Shown: positions 12,951 through 24,542, numbered from the stretch's first letter. The stretch: 64,000 bases of DNA from Mantis religiosa (GCA_030765055.1 CM060953.1:67188281-67252280); one strand, 5' to 3'. Notes: a model not told the origin generated them from the sequence alone. Translations and numbers: made by a program.

Positions 12951-13386
12951 AATGAAAAGATATCAAGTACAGCATAAAAAAGACAAATATAAAGTGAAAG
13001 TGAACTTACTATTGGCTTTTTCAATTCAGTATCTCCCAGGTAAGCCTTCAGGCATGCAAAGGAATAAACTTGTCTCTTGTTACCCAGCGATTCATTCACA
13101 AAATTTATAAATTGTCTGCAATCCTGAAAACCAAAAATAAAACCATACTGTTAGCAAAATCTGGAATTTCATTTATGTTTTTGCAAAATCCACAGATATT
13201 TTTACCTCCCCCTCCCAAATTCCCTCCCCTCATTCCTCCCATAAGAAATGTTAATATTGAGATTTTACAGGGAGTTGCATATTTTGAGGCTTCTTAAATA
13301 AAAAAATGTATTTTTTAAAATTGTGTGTTTGTATGCATGTGTGTGTATGTGCATATTTGTGTAATGCGAGAGAAAGAGAAAAAGAA

Positions 13387-13390
<4 letters not shown>
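12951..13390. other. Non-coding stretch before a GA microsatellite
   Basis: AT-rich sequence with a short C-rich patch near 13205-13240. No motif-supported gene. Confidence 0.5.

Positions 13391-13470
<80 letters not shown>
13391..13470. repeat. (GA)n microsatellite
   Basis: An uninterrupted GA dinucleotide tract of about 80 bp, preceded by degenerate GAGAAAGA units from 13368. The apparent Arg-Glu and Ser-Leu frames across it are artefacts. Confidence 0.98.
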
Positions 13471-13473
<3 letters not shown>

Positions 13474-13773
13474 CAGCATACCTCAAAATTGAAAAATCTC
13501 ATACATACCAAACTTAATACCATACTTTTTACATATAATTGCAAGAAACAACTGAAAACTGGCACAATTTTAAAAGAATGATAAACTATTGAACAATTTT
13601 AACCAATAATAACAGATATTTCAGAAACAAACTATGCAAAAAATGTTATTTAAAATAAATTGTTTTAAAGAGATGCACATTTTGTATAGTATGTCCTTTA
13701 TGAACTTCAGCTTTTGTGTTATTAGACTACCTAAATAAATCAATTGAAGTAGTAGCAGCACATAGTAATATAT

Positions 13774-13936
13774 AAAAATTATTTGTGGTTGGTTTATTGA
13801 CACTCGTCACTTACTTTTTCATATATTTATATATATTCATAAATATATGAAAAAGTAAGTGACGAGTGTCAATAAACCAACCACAAATAATTTTTATATT
13901 AATTTTGACGTCACTGTTACTAAATTCCTCCAAACA
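13774..13936. mobile_element. Minimal inverted pair of a Penelope-like element 3' end (family D) with 15-bp target duplication
   Basis: Only 163 bp long, but it has the same architecture as the large PLE pairs: two outward-facing 3' ends meeting at an AT-rich centre near 13835. The duplication CACATAGTAATATAT lies at 13759-13773 and 13937-13951. The right arm carries about 42 nt (13895-13936) that the left arm lacks. No coding sequence remains, so the PLE assignment rests on architecture alone. Confidence 0.65.
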
Positions 13937-13951
13937 CACATAGTAATATAT

Positions 13952-14390
13952 TTAATACTATGGTGTAAGCTATCTAAAGAACTTCTCATTTGTTACATTG
14001 CTGGAGTTTATAACTGAGTATATTTATTTTCAATTTTATTTATGCATATAAACTTTTTATTTCTCACTATCTATGGAATACTGATATGTGCTTGTGTTCA
14101 TTTTTGTTTCTTGTTCTATTTATTGCTTAATATGGTTGCTAGGTGCCTCAACAATGCATTCGCTGCTAATGATCTGTTTAAAAAGTATTACATTTTGCTG
14201 ATGAAAAGTTAATTTAGCGAATACACCCTACATTTACATGCTACATACCAATATTATTGCAGTTTTGACTGAACTACATGTATGTGGTATATAGTTTGTA
14301 GCATAATATTTTCAATGTGGTTCCTTTAATGTGCAAAATCTAGGAAATTTGAAAATGCTTTTGGAAAACATCTGTATCTATCAAATGGAT
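13952..14390. other. Non-coding stretch before the Gypsy LTR
   Basis: AT-rich sequence with no recognised gene or repeat. Confidence 0.5.
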
Positions 14391-14757
14391 AGTCACAAAA
14401 CCAAGCTAGAATGAGGAGAGGAGAGTTAGCATATATGGCCTGGCCACTGCTGTCACCTGCCATCAAAAGCTGGGGAAATCCATGGCCTTTGTTCTGCTGC
14501 CAGCAAGCTTCAATTGTTTTGTCAACAAAATTCATTTCAAGATGCTTCTACAACCATTTTACCTGACCCAGAGATATATAAAGGAGCACTAAAGCCAGTT
14601 GGCCAGTTGAACCGAGTGAGTCATTCTTGAGCATTGGGAAGTTACGAAGTGTTAAAAAAGTTGGTTGTACTTGTATTTACTTTGAGCATTAATAGAAGTG
14701 ATAGTGATAGTATTGTGCCCACAGTTTAAGTGACAAATAAAGTAAGTTTAGCACAAT
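14391..14757 (+). repeat. 5' LTR of decayed Gypsy-like element
   Basis: Matches 16098-16821 (minus the SINE in it) over most of its length: start GTCACAAAACCAAGC versus TGTCACAAAGCAGAGCC, a shared GGAAAT.CATGGCCTTTGTT block, the block around TTCATTT.GAGATGCTTCTA, and the end AAGTGA.AAATAAAGT...CACA. A TATA-like motif (GAGATATATAAAGGAGC, about 14570-14586) and an AATAAA at 14735 suit an LTR promoter and polyadenylation signal. Confidence 0.75.
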
Positions 14758-16097
14758 TAGGGTACTTATTTTCATTCATACTGTGTTATGAGTGGGATAA
14801 AATGGGGTGATGGAGGATACACCTCAACAGTTATTGAGTGAAACAAAATTTGTAAATTCTTAAATAGACAAAATGAAAGCAGAAATGAAATCCAAGATGG
14901 AGAAGATAAGGATGGAAACCTGGTTAGAGAAGATGCAGATGATAAAAATGAAATCCAGAATGGAAAAGAAAGAGACCAAAATACACACCGGCTAGAATGA
15001 GAGACATGGAAGCATTTGGTGAAAAGGAGGAAGTCTTTGACCAATATGTTAATGCCCTGGAAGAACCTGGATAGATGGCTTAGCATCTCAGCAGGTAGTT
15101 ACAAGGCAGGTTGTGCCTGCAGAAGACTTAAGGAGGGAGCAGCTAACGGCTAAGGTTATGGCTGTCTCCATCTTAAGGATATTTGGCATGTTGTGGACAT
15201 GCAGCCATTCAGGACATCTGATGACCAAGCCAACAGTATCAAGTGGTATATGATAGGTATGCGTCCAACCAGGACACATTGTGAAGGATTCCCAACAGCC
15301 AAGCTGATGAACGGGAGTAAACATAAGGGCTGGCGTGACATGTGGCACATCAGTATCATCTACCCAAGTGACAATGTATGCCTTGGAAAGAAGAGTGAAG
15401 GATAATCTCATACAGACTGCACAATACAGGGAAAGCTGTGCCAGGTACTGGTTGATACAGATGAAGCAGTGACTGTGATCACACCCAACATGGCAGAAGT
15501 TTACCATAAGAAAATGGATTGGCCATACCAAATAGTGGCGACATAAGGCAACACCTGGCCTATGGAAGAGGTCTTGCTGGAGCTGACTTTGGAGAGAAGT
15601 ATTATAAGTCTGTGGATGCTCCTTACGAAGGTGAATGAAGAAGTGGTACTTGGACTGATCATCAAGGGTCCTGTGAGTTGGACAAGATGAGATAACCCTC
15701 CAAAGCCCCAACAAACTTAGTGTATTTGCAGGGTAACCTGGCGAAGATTACAGTTAGAACCTCGAGAAGCAAGGTGGTTGCAGAGGCACACAAGAGGGCC
15801 AGCAGTCATGGAACCCTGTGGCCCATCCTCACGAATTGCTCATCACCTCCAGGTAACGAGTGATTGGGGGAATACCCAACACAAACAGTGAGGCTATGAC
15901 AGAAGTTTTGCACAGAATGGCCTGTATCATCCTACCTGGAACAGGGGGCCTGACCCAAGTTCGAACCAGTGAAGCAAGGACTGCATTACATAGAGAAGAG
16001 AATCAGTGATGAAATCCACAGCATCCAGGGGCTGCCCTGAGTGAAGATGCTAATGGTTCAAGGCTGATCGGAATGACTAGCAACGAGAAGAGAGCAG
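14758..16097 (+). pseudogene. Internal gag-protease remains of a Gypsy-like LTR retrotransposon
   Basis: Between the two LTRs only about 1.3 kb remains, far less than a full gag-pol. A charged, Met/Lys/Glu-rich coiled-coil stretch begins near 14872 (KAEMKSKMEKIRMETWLEKM), typical of arthropod Gypsy gag. Near 15425-15490 is a retroviral-type aspartic protease entry, GKLCQVLVDTDEAVTVITPN, in which the catalytic D-T-G has become D-T-D. Near 15640 the frame EEVVLGLIIKG resembles the protease exit (xLG). RT, RNase H and integrase are missing, so this is an internally deleted, inactive copy with many stops. The long minus-strand frame across 15088-15714 is antisense to this. Confidence 0.65.
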
Positions 16098-16821
16098 TGT
16101 CACAAAGCAGAGCCAGGGTGAGGAGAGGGGAGTTAGTGCACATGGCTTAGCCGCTGTGTGCCATTAAAAGTCGGATGTTGGGAAATACATGGCCTTTGTT
16201 TTGTCACCATCAAGCTTGGCGAGCCTCTTTTTGCTAGAAAAATTCATTTTGAGATGCTTCTAGAACCATCCTACTTCGACTCAGGAGTATATCAGGGAGG
16301 ACTAAAGAAGCCAGCTGGTGGTGTCAGTTGCCCAGTAGTTAGTGAGAAGCCAGTCAGTCAAGTGAGTCATTTTTTAATATTGACATGTCACAAAGCAGTG
16401 CAAATTGGTGTGTGCAGCAGAGACTTTCTTTTTTTCTTTTAATTTATGTCCGCCCCAACATTAAGTTATATCGGACGGTGAATGAATTGGGTGAAATGAT
16501 GCTCAAATGAGTCCAGGGTCCATGGAGCTTAGAGTTACCCGACATTCGTCTTAAAGGATAAGGGAAAACCCCGGAAAAACCTTATCTAGGTAACTCACCC
16601 TGACCGAGATTCGAACTCGGGACCTCTTGAATGTGAGGCAGACATGCTACCATCTACGCTACCAAGGCAGATGCAGCAGAGACTTAAATAAACATTAGTG
16701 CCAGGATAATCTTATGGATCTGTTGTGTTTGCTCTGAGCAATAATAAAAGTGAATTTATGTTTAAATTAGTGCTCAGTTAACACATTTAAGTGATAAATA
16801 AAGTGTTCTCATTTTGTCACA
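16098..16821 (+). repeat. 3' LTR of the Gypsy-like element, split by a SINE
   Basis: Begins TGTCACAAAGC and ends TTTGTCACA at 16821, consistent with TG...CA ends. Its partner is 14391-14757. After removing the SINE at 16427-16671 and one duplication, the flanking LTR parts join (...GCAGCAGAGACTTAAATAAAC...). Confidence 0.75.
16427..16671 (-). mobile_element. tRNA-derived SINE, family 1, with 14-bp target duplication
   Basis: Minus-strand copy. The tRNA-like head GCCTTGGTAGCGTAGATGG starts near 16668. It is followed by a B-box-like GAGTTCGAATC, then a body and T-rich end at 16427-16442. The duplication TGCAGCAGAGACTT lies at 16413-16426 and 16672-16685. Inserted into the 3' LTR. Confidence 0.9.
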
Positions 16822-17714
16822 ATATGATAAATGCTACTTCTGTTAGAAACAATATTGAATGGTGGAATCTTTATGTTGCTATGATGTCAAGTCACACAGA
16901 ACGGAATCAAAAGGCTGCATTTAAGCATGCAATTTTGTTTCATATGACATGATCTGAAAAGTAGTACACTGAGTTAAATGGAAGCATTTATACCAAGTGA
17001 TGTAATCACACAATATTTTGTATTGTACAGTCTCAAAACCACTTGCACAGTAGCTTTCAGTTTGCAAGACACATGTTACACATGACCTCAATATACAATG
17101 GTTGTATATTGATTGTTTATGAACGTATCATGGTCACATTGTGAGCAAGACAGTTGGGTAAAGCTGCTACTTTGGGAAATACAGAGCTGTAGTCTCGATT
17201 TCTCAGTATGGTATGTGCTTTCATGTATTGCAATAGTGATCTGGTTTTTGCCATTCAGACAAAATTAATTTGGGTTGTTGGGTCAAAAAATTACATGGAT
17301 CATGAAATGAAGCAAATTCTTATTCAGATTATTAAAGGCAAAGCCCATAAACTATGTACTGTTTATTGGATGTACACTCTTGTAATTTTCATTTTTTTTA
17401 ATCACAGAAAAAGAGTTTGCAGAATAATACATATACTACCTGTCAAAACAAACAGAAATAGGCTGATCTCTCAAAAATATACAGCATGACATGTTACACG
17501 CATATGTTATTAAAATGCTGTCACTTTTCAGCATTATTAGTCGCATGACAAAGGTTGCATGTATAAATGACAAAGAACAATGGCAAAGTAATGCAACAGA
17601 AAAGAAGCTAGCAAAGTGAGTCAACAAAACAACTTGCAGTTTTGATTTGTTATACTCTGAGACATACATGCTGACAGAAAGAAGAATTTTCCTTACAATT
17701 GTGGCCAACAGATC
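16822..17714. other. Non-coding stretch after the Gypsy element
   Basis: AT-rich sequence; the short frames have no recognisable motifs. Confidence 0.5.
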
Positions 17715-18855
17715 AAGATTTGTTATTCAGATTTCAGATTCAGATTTTATTCTGCCATTTGCAACATGTTTTACAAAGCATCGTCAAAAGTAACACTACA
17801 ATTACATTTTTACAGTTCAATAATAAAACAAATAAATCTATTTACAGATTATTAGTAATTCTAGATATACACAATAGATTGATAAAAATTTAATAAACTA
17901 AGTCTAAGTCTCTCTTCCCTTTTTGTATTCCTCAATTGAGTAGAAAGCGTTTTTCACTAGGTAAGTCTTTATTGCATAAATTTTCTTCACTTCTTCATTT
18001 ATTGCCTTGATAGAGTGAGGTAAATGATTATATAAATTTTTTGCAGTACTTTCAATACATTTGGCAGCTAATGTTCCCCTGAACCTATTTCTAAAGTAGT
18101 TCTGTTTTGTTCTTGTATTATATTCATGAATGTTTCTATTTTTTCCTTCTATGTGGTTTCTTATTACATGTTTGAGACATTCAAATATGTATAAAGAGGG
18201 TAATGTGAGTATTTTAAGTTTTTTAAAGCTACTTTTACATGATTGTCTCCTAGGGATTTTTTTCCATTATTCTTATTGCTCTCTTTTGTTGCCTAAATGT
18301 TTTTAACATATTTTTCTTACCTGCTGCCCCCCATAAAATGACCCCATAACTTAGGTGTGCATGTATAAATGCATAATAAACCTTCAGTGCACTGACTTCA
18401 TCCATAATTTGTGTTGTCTGTTTTAATACATATATGCCCTTGTTTATTTTCTTGTTGATCTTTTCTATATGTTTGTGCCATTTTAAACTACTGTCTATAA
18501 CTAATCCTAAAAAGTTTGTCTGTGCTACTTGGCTAATTTGCTTATTTTATACTGTTAATGTGATGTCTGACTTTTTTCTATTACTGAGCTGAATTTGCAT
18601 CCATTCGGTTTTGTTTGTGTTTAGTACCATTCCCAGTGCTTCTAAATAAGTCATAATTGATTCTAATAAGGAGTTTGCTTTTCCCTGAACTTCTGCCTCT
18701 GTCTTACCTGTTACCACTACAGTTGTATCATCTGCATATCCAATTGCTAATCCTCCAGCATCCTGTATTATTTTAAATAGAAAATTTATATATAGGATAA
18801 ACAGATATGGACCTAATTTTGACCCCTGAGGCACTCCATGTGTTACACGTTACTT
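17715..18855 (-). pseudogene. 3' half of a CR1/Jockey-type LINE (reverse transcriptase C-terminus)
   Basis: The minus-strand frame starts mid-RT at about 18850 (HGVPQGSKLGPYLFILYINF). It carries the catalytic motif GYADDTTVV (near 18735) and the thumb region (NTNKTEW, FLGLVIDSSLKWHKHIEK, AFIHAHLSYGVILWG) as far as about 18300. Beyond that it breaks with stops, down to a 3' end at about 17715-17755 made of ATTCAGAT/ATCTGAAT repeats, the kind of simple-repeat tail found on CR1-like LINEs. 5' truncation within the RT is the normal outcome of abortive target-primed reverse transcription. Exact clade unclear. Confidence 0.78.
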
Positions 18856-19271
18856 TTTTAGGTACTTTCATTGGAGCAAATTAATTACTTTCGTTAGAGT
18901 AAATACTAATAGAGGAGTGAGTACAGTAAGTCCTGTGGATGTAACACTTGCTTTTTTTTTATTACAAACTTTCCACCTGCTTAATGATTTAACTGTATAC
19001 TCTGGCTGAAGTGGAATAGAATCCTTTTATCCTGCACACATAGCAGTATTCTGCTATGGGCAAACAAATCAAAACAATCTGCAAGCATATAACTTGTATG
19101 CTGAAACAGAGTTACTTTCAGGAATGAGATCCCTAGCACCAATAAAAGTTGATGACAATCCTGGAAAAGGTATATGAAGAATATCTACAAAACTCATACT
19201 AAATGATATTTCCTCTTACACAGCTAAATACTGCTCATGTCTCAGAAGACCTAAACTTTACCACCCTTATT
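18856..19271. other. Non-coding stretch
   Basis: No gene or repeat recognised between the LINE and the tRNA-like repeat fragment. Confidence 0.5.
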
Positions 19272-19440
19272 ATTTAAGTTAACTGATGGAAATTAATCAT
19301 TTCTTCACACTAGCCATATATAGGCTAAGGTTTTTGATAGAGTCAACCTGAAAAATTCCTTGCTATGGCCGGGATTTGAACCACGGATCTCCTGGTTTCC
19401 ATCCAGTCACATTGAATTATTCATGTTGACTATATCTATT
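19272..19440 (-). repeat. Partial tRNA-like repeat, family 2
   Basis: Carries the family-2 end TTAACTGATGGAAATTAATC, GAGTCAACCTGAAAAATTC and the antisense B-box side GGGATTTGAACCACGGATC, then ends within the core near 19410. See the copy at 45783-46150 for the full unit. Confidence 0.75.
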
Positions 19441-19867
19441 TACCACCCTTGTTTACTGAACATGTTTTTCTTGTTTTGAAGCTCTGCCTTTTCTCCAAAA
19501 TTTCTTTCTGAATATCCTTGTAACTGAAAGCTAGGAAAACTGCACATTTCATTAACATGTACAACTGATATGAAATAAAAATGTCTTTGGCTATTGAACT
19601 TAACTGGAAACAATTTCTTGGGAATATTTATAATGCCCAACAGAAAGCAGAAACACAAGCTTTTACCTGAATAGTCTTTGAATCTCTGCAAAATAAGGGA
19701 TACAGAATATTATTGATATTATTGCTGATTTTTACTTCCTTTATTGTGTATAGTAAGTAGGCAAAGTATTGTATTGCATCCAAAACCTTGATGTTGAGAC
19801 TTCATCAAAAATATGTTTGAGACTTCTTGAAGTGATAAAAAGCATTTTTAGAAAATTAGTGTACATG

Positions 19868-19870
<3 letters not shown>

Positions 19871-19927
<57 letters not shown>

Positions 19928-19960
19928 TGCGTGAGCGTGCACGTGCACGTGTGTGTGTGT
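19871..19960. repeat. (GT)n microsatellite
   Basis: A GT dinucleotide tract of about 50 bp (19871-19922) followed by degenerate GT/GC units to 19960 and a T-rich run. Confidence 0.97.
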
Positions 19961-20093
19961 TTTTTTTTGTTTTTTTTTAAAGAAGAATTAACACCATTTT
20001 TTTAAGATAAGTGAAGATTTTTGCTACAAATATTAATATTTGTGTAACATAACTAAAAAATGAAAAGTTGGTTAAAACAAAACTTGGTATTCA

Positions 20094-20313
20094 AGTTCAG
20101 CATCTTCCAAGGTGGGAATAAGATTTTCAAGAAAATCTCCTTACCCGAAACCAACCTTGACATGGCTGTTTCAAACAAATTGATTTTCCCAAAAATGGCT
20201 CTAAACTTTTGATTATATTATAGTTGACAATACTTCTAACACAAACAAAAGTATATAAAATTTTCTTGGAATAGCCTTCAAAGTCTTCTTTATTCTGGAT
20301 GACTTTAGCATAA
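20094..20313 (-). pseudogene. Candidate SYCP2-like exon (SLR-domain end), degenerate
   Basis: A minus-strand block after a plausible acceptor (TTTACCAG, exon start 20313). The first frame reads YAKVIQNKEDFEGYSKK and another frame ends ENLIPTLEDAELEYQV. It is homologous at the protein level to 46847-47051 (MKFIQNEQDFTSHFPKIKLY ... SLEDAEFEYK). That argues for two copies of the same exon. The pattern (hydrophobic strand, then helix ending in FG-like residues) resembles the end of the SLR domain in SYCP2. In-frame stops and a frameshift suggest this copy is dead or contains base errors. Family assignment is tentative. It lies about 480 bp downstream, on the minus strand, of the better-supported exon at 20793-20973. 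Confidence 0.4.
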
Positions 20314-20792
20314 CTGGTAAACCGTAAGAGATAGACAAAATCTTAGTGCCAAAATGTGTAGATCTCATTGAAGCAATCAATTTATGTCAAATAAATTTTT
20401 TGTGAAGCAAGGGATATCTGAAATATTCCTTACTATATTTTCAATTTTCAAAACTTATACTTTTCTAAACAAAAATGCCTACATTTTTTATCTCTTTATA
20501 ATGCAATGATGGCTATCCCTTGGCTATGAGAGGAACTTCAAAGCCCTCATATATCGACCAGCTCTTTGACTATCACTTAAAACCTGCTGTATATCCCTAC
20601 TCCTCTTGCACTTATAAGAAAATTTGCAACAAGATAAATTCTACAAATGTTTATCTTGATTTAAATGAAGGAGATAGAGGAATAAGCATTTGTAAGATTA
20701 ATTTCTACAAGAGTAAAGAAAGTCATGTGAAAGCACCAAATCAGATTTTTTATTTAATACTATAAATAATTTATTCAATGTATTGTACTTAC

Positions 20793-20973
20793 CGAATCAA
20801 AATTGTAGAATTTAGTTTTCGAAAATGCAACATGAATATGCTCCAATCCACTAAACCAGTGCTTTAAATGTTTTCTACTTCTACAAATAGATAAGTAAGA
20901 AACAATAACTTCAATTATGGAAACCTGGTATTCGTAATCACCACATGTGAGGAATAACTCTGATAGTTTGCAC
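20793..20973 (-). CDS. Internal exon of an SYCP2-like gene (armadillo-like region)
   Basis: A 181-nt exon with a clear acceptor (TTTTGATTTTAG) and donor (GATTCG followed by GTAAGTAC). It encodes CKLSELFLTCGDYEYQVSII, then KHWFSG and HVAFSKTK. This matches the SYCP2/SYCP2L pattern around GDYxxQVxIxEAL ... WF ... AF..IKDxxFET, the end of the N-terminal armadillo-like domain of this synaptonemal-complex axis protein. It begins with one base of a split codon, compatible in phase with the exon at 43974-44173, which encodes the stretch expected just before it. No stop in frame. If the link is right, the intron between them is 23 kb and full of mobile elements. Confidence 0.55.
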
Positions 20974-21032
20974 CTAAAATCAAAAGTAATAATAAAGATT
21001 AATGTGGGAAATATATGGAGGAATAAAACCAA

Positions 21033-21559
21033 CTTAACCAGAAGTTCTCTGGGCTAGATATAATTTGCAATATTAAAAGCAGAAGTAGGTTACACAAACC
21101 TTTATTGGCAAGGGTTGACAAATATATTATTATGTATATAGTTTTACTCCTTATTGTTTTGTATAAGTTACTCTTTATTCTGAAATTACATTTAAAGAAG
21201 CTTTAAAATACATTTATATCATAAAATTTATCAACTTTTAGAAAATCTAAACATTCTTTAATAATAAAATATCCCCCCAATACATTATCCTTCTGCCATC
21301 TAGAGCATTCAATATGCAGCATTTCTTGAACCCTTTATGATGGACTCTGATAGAGAAGAGTGACTGCTGGCATCTTAATTTTACCAATGAACAGAATCTT
21401 AATATAACTAAACCGTAAGAACGGTAATCATATCCAAATACCTAATTAAATCTTAAAAAAAGGAAAAAACCCATCAATATTAACTAAAGCAGCAAGGAAT
21501 AACAAATGTTTAATTAATCATCATCCTCTGTTCATAATAATAAAGGAATTTAAAAAGTT
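21033..21559. other. AT-rich non-coding stretch
   Basis: Probably intronic; no gene or repeat family recognised. Confidence 0.5.
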
Positions 21560-22420
21560 AAAGGGTATGATCACCTTCCAGGAGTCTATCTGAATATCTT
21601 TATCAATCTGAATATCTTTTTCGGAGTTGTCTTTAAATGGTTTGTTTATAATAACATCTAATGCCTATAGTTTTTAAACTGCATCTCTGGATGTTGCAAG
21701 AAGTACATCATTTGTACTCCAAGTTTAATCTTAACTTCAGTAGTAGCATGCCTCTTAAAAGCATCCAAAACTAGCATGGCTCTCTTAGTAAGCAGTGCTC
21801 CAGGTCTGAGATTCCAAACAGTAGACAGTCAGTTATCAGCTGTATTGTCATCCAGGTCTTTTCCTGGTATCAAATCACTAAGGAAAATGTTCTTTTGGCC
21901 TACTTTTTTTCTTAAGAATGATGTAAGGGAGTAACTTTACCCAATTATCTGTAACAGCTAACGTTATTGTTATTCTATTCTTTTTATTTCTAGTTCCTCT
22001 TAACATAGGATCATTGTCCTTTAATATCTACTGCTAATAATGTTCAGCATGTAGAATATGGGTTAATTGATGGAAATTAATTGTTCTTTCACACTAGTTG
22101 TGTATAGGCTAAGGTATATGGGTATTTCATATGTATTATCTATCTGGGAAAAAGTGGGATAGAGCTGCAATTAAACTGTGTACTGCTGCAAGTTTGCCTG
22201 TTTCTTCCTAATATCTTCCAGATTCTCTGTGCAACTGCAGTACTTCTTTGGAGAGCAAAGCCATTTTTCTGCACAAAGAGATTGCAGCTATGATTGCTCC
22301 CATGGAATTCAACTAGTATTAACACTTGCAATTTCACGGCCTTCAGTTATTTCTCATTAATACAGAATCTTATATTTCCTCTAACTTGCACATATAACTC
22401 TGGCTTCAGGTTCCAGATAT
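21560..22420 (-). pseudogene. Pogo/Tigger-like transposase relic
   Basis: Minus-strand fragments in order. Near 22310-22230, the second DNA-binding segment (LFVQKNGFALQRSTAVAQRI). Near 22165-22125, QIDNTYEIPIY, corresponding to the first catalytic Asp region (GNxDETPVYFD) with the Asp altered. After a short tRNA-like repeat fragment (22063-22125), DDE core pieces: ITLAVTDNWVKLLPYIILKK, TVWNLRPGALLTKRAMLVLD and DVIINKPFKDN. These match the DDE_1 domain of the Tigger/CENP-B group. Multiple stops and frameshifts make it inactive. No terminal inverted repeats were identified. Confidence 0.72.
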
Positions 22421-23029
22421 TTGTTACATTTTGGGCCCACAAATGACTTTTTTCTTTGAAACTGTTTTTTCCCCGTTTTTTTCTGAAGGAGCCCAACAAT
22501 ACATATTATATTCAACCAGTCAATAATTTTTTCCAGCCTCTGTTGCCTGTATTTATGACATAATGCACAATTATTGTGTGAAGCTTGCATAAAGTAATCA
22601 TGTCAAATTCCTTGGATAGATGATTCTTTTTGCTCTAAATGATCTGAATGATCAAGGAATGTGGATTCATCAAAGTGAGCACTAACACATGCAACAGCTG
22701 AACCAGCTGTTATTGTGCAGCGAGGGAAGGGGGCAATGGTCAAGAGTATATTCCGGCAGAGATAGAAATAAGCAATGTAAAGGTGAACAGGAAGAATAAG
22801 ATTAGCTAAAGGGAAGGAAGGCATGAAAAAAATAAGTGAGGTTAGTGTGTAGTGAATGAGAGTACAGAAGCAATTACAAAAGAAAGTGGAAGGAAATGAG
22901 AGAAGAAGATCAAATAGTTCTGGAAGAATATGTATATGAGGACAAAGAAATGGGTATCAGTGTACAAATGTTTAGTAAAAAGAGAAGTGCAAATAATGTG
23001 ATTGGGAAGATGAGACCACAGACAAGTGG
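22421..23029. other. Non-coding stretch between Tigger and mariner relics
   Basis: No supported gene. It may contain further decayed Tigger sequence on the minus strand. Confidence 0.45.
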
Positions 23030-23995
23030 TTCAGTAGAAGTGGTACAGTAGCACGGTGGGTAGGAAAGTTTCAGCAAGGATATGTGTCGACCAGTAATGA
23101 GCAACGTTTGGGAAGACCTATCAGTCAATGTGCGGACCGACATGGCACGTGCCGTAATCGAGCAGCTCCTGCGTGAAGACAAGACGATGGACGATACTAG
23201 AGTTAGGGATGGCAAGTGGCATCGAGAAACGCACCATCCACAGGATATTGCATAATGAGCTGCAACTACGCAAAATCGCATTGCGGTGGGTACCGCATGC
23301 ACTGACAGAAGTTTGAAGGTGGGTGCGCTATGCAATATGCTCCGACCACCGTGCACACTGACAACAGGACGGCGATCAATTCTTGTCACGAATAATCACA
23401 TTGATGAATTATGGGCGAGGGATACAAACCAGAACTGAAACGTCAGTCCGCGCAGTGGCGACATGCTGGATAATCAAGGAGGCACAAGTTCCGTCAGAAT
23501 CCTTCACCAGTCAAATTGATGGTGATCGTCGTGATTGATGTCAGGGGTGTCATTGTTTGCCACTTTGTTCCACATGGCAGAACAGTGATCGCACACTATT
23601 ACAGGGACTTCCTGGTATGACAGGTATGACGTGGCATTGTTCGGGAGAAACGTCTGGATTTGTGGACAGTGCAATAATCCTGCATGACAATGCAAAACCA
23701 CATAAAGCAGAGTGTGTAGGGCAGCTACTATGATGTTGGGGATGGGAAGAATTGGAGTACCCAGCATACTCTCCCGACATTTCGCCCTGTGACTTTGATC
23801 TCATTCGAAGGTTTAAGGAACCACTACATGGTAGGCGGTTTGCAACACAAAAGGACACTGCTAATGCTGTGTGCTAACAGGTGACCTGATTCACATATGG
23901 TGCGGCAAATGCTGAGGCAGATGGTATTCGGCGCCTCCCACATCGTTGGCAGCATGTGGTGACAGTAGCAGGGGACTACTTTGAGGGTCTTTAGG
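23030..23995 (+). pseudogene. Mariner-family transposase relic
   Basis: Plus-strand remnants of a mariner transposase in several frames. KFQQGYVSTSNEQRLGRP lies near the start. The catalytic core is visible near 23675-23810: SAIILHDNAKPHKAECVGQL (the HDNAxPH Asp motif), then EYPAYSPDISPCDFDLI (YSPDxxPxDFxLF), the usual second and third acidic residues of mariner. It continues to ADGIRRLPHRWQHVV near 23920-23960 and GDYFEGL at about 23975. The number of stops and shifts shows it is long dead. The long minus-strand frames here are antisense shadows. Confidence 0.82.
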
Positions 23996-24047
23996 CCCAG
24001 GTTAGTGTGTCAACTGTATGTGTACTGTGTTGTCATTCTTATGCACC

Positions 24048-24542
24048 CCCCGTAGGGGAAGGGATCCGTCCCTTTTAGCTGCCAAAGTGCGGGCGCTACG
24101 GACCCCTAGCACTCGTGGTACCTCTGACGTTACTAGAGGAACCTCGGGCCGAACATAACGAGCCCCTCCCGCAAGGGAGTTGTTCGGATTGGGTTGGTCT
24201 CGAGGGGGCAGTTGGTTCCCGCTACCCACGGGCAATTGGGTACCTCCGGCCAGGTCGCCAGGGCCGCCCGGAGGGGGCAGAGGGTTGTCCTATAAGTCCC
24301 GGGGACTAGCCTGCAGAGCTAGTAGCTGGTGAGCTAGACACTGGCGGCCCTACCAAGGTTATTTGGTAGCTGGTTCATTAAGGACTGGCGCGTATGTGGC
24401 GTATCCACATCCGTCCTGTTTGCCGTAAGGCAGACGGGGGGGCAGCTTATAAAATAGGTGCTGTCCTAATGGAAATAACAGATGAGGCCCGGGTTCCCGG
24501 TCCTACGGGGCTGGGGCTTATGGGAAGTAGACCTCGGCGAGT
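24048..24542 (+). mobile_element. GC-rich structured retroposon of unknown family, copy 1, with 13-bp target duplication
   Basis: A 495-bp GC-rich insertion in AT-rich DNA, flanked by ATTCTTATGCACC at 24035-24047 and 24543-24555. It aligns along most of its length with 41961-42479, which has its own duplication. No poly-A tail, terminal inverted repeat, convincing Pol III A/B boxes or open frame was found. Short hairpins are dense: AAGGGA/TCCCTT near 24059-24074, CCTCCGG/CCGGAGG at about 24243-24275, ACCAA/TTGGT near 24352-24367, ATGTGG/CCACAT at 24394-24410. The equivalent hairpins in copy 2 keep pairing with different bases. Orientation given is nominal. It is not a match to any rRNA, snRNA or SRP RNA that I recognise. 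Confidence 0.8.

Noticed and set aside
13251..13581. Ser-Leu and Arg-Glu repeat frames
   Set aside because: Translation of the (GA)n tract on both strands.
15088..15714. A 208-codon minus-strand frame
   Set aside because: No domain signal; it is antisense to the Gypsy gag-protease remains, which do have motifs.
20520..20765. An 81-codon plus-strand frame with varied composition
   Set aside because: No splice signals or recognisable motif; it lies opposite the SYCP2-like exons, probably within an intron.
22910..23858. Minus-strand frames of 87-159 codons
   Set aside because: Antisense to the mariner transposase, whose HDNAKPH and YSPDISPCDF motifs lie on the plus strand.
24061..24542. rRNA, SRP RNA or self-cleaving ribozyme identity for the GC-rich repeat
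   Set aside because: No 5S or SRP landmarks and no hammerhead CTGATGA/GAAA core; an HDV-like fold could not be assessed by eye.
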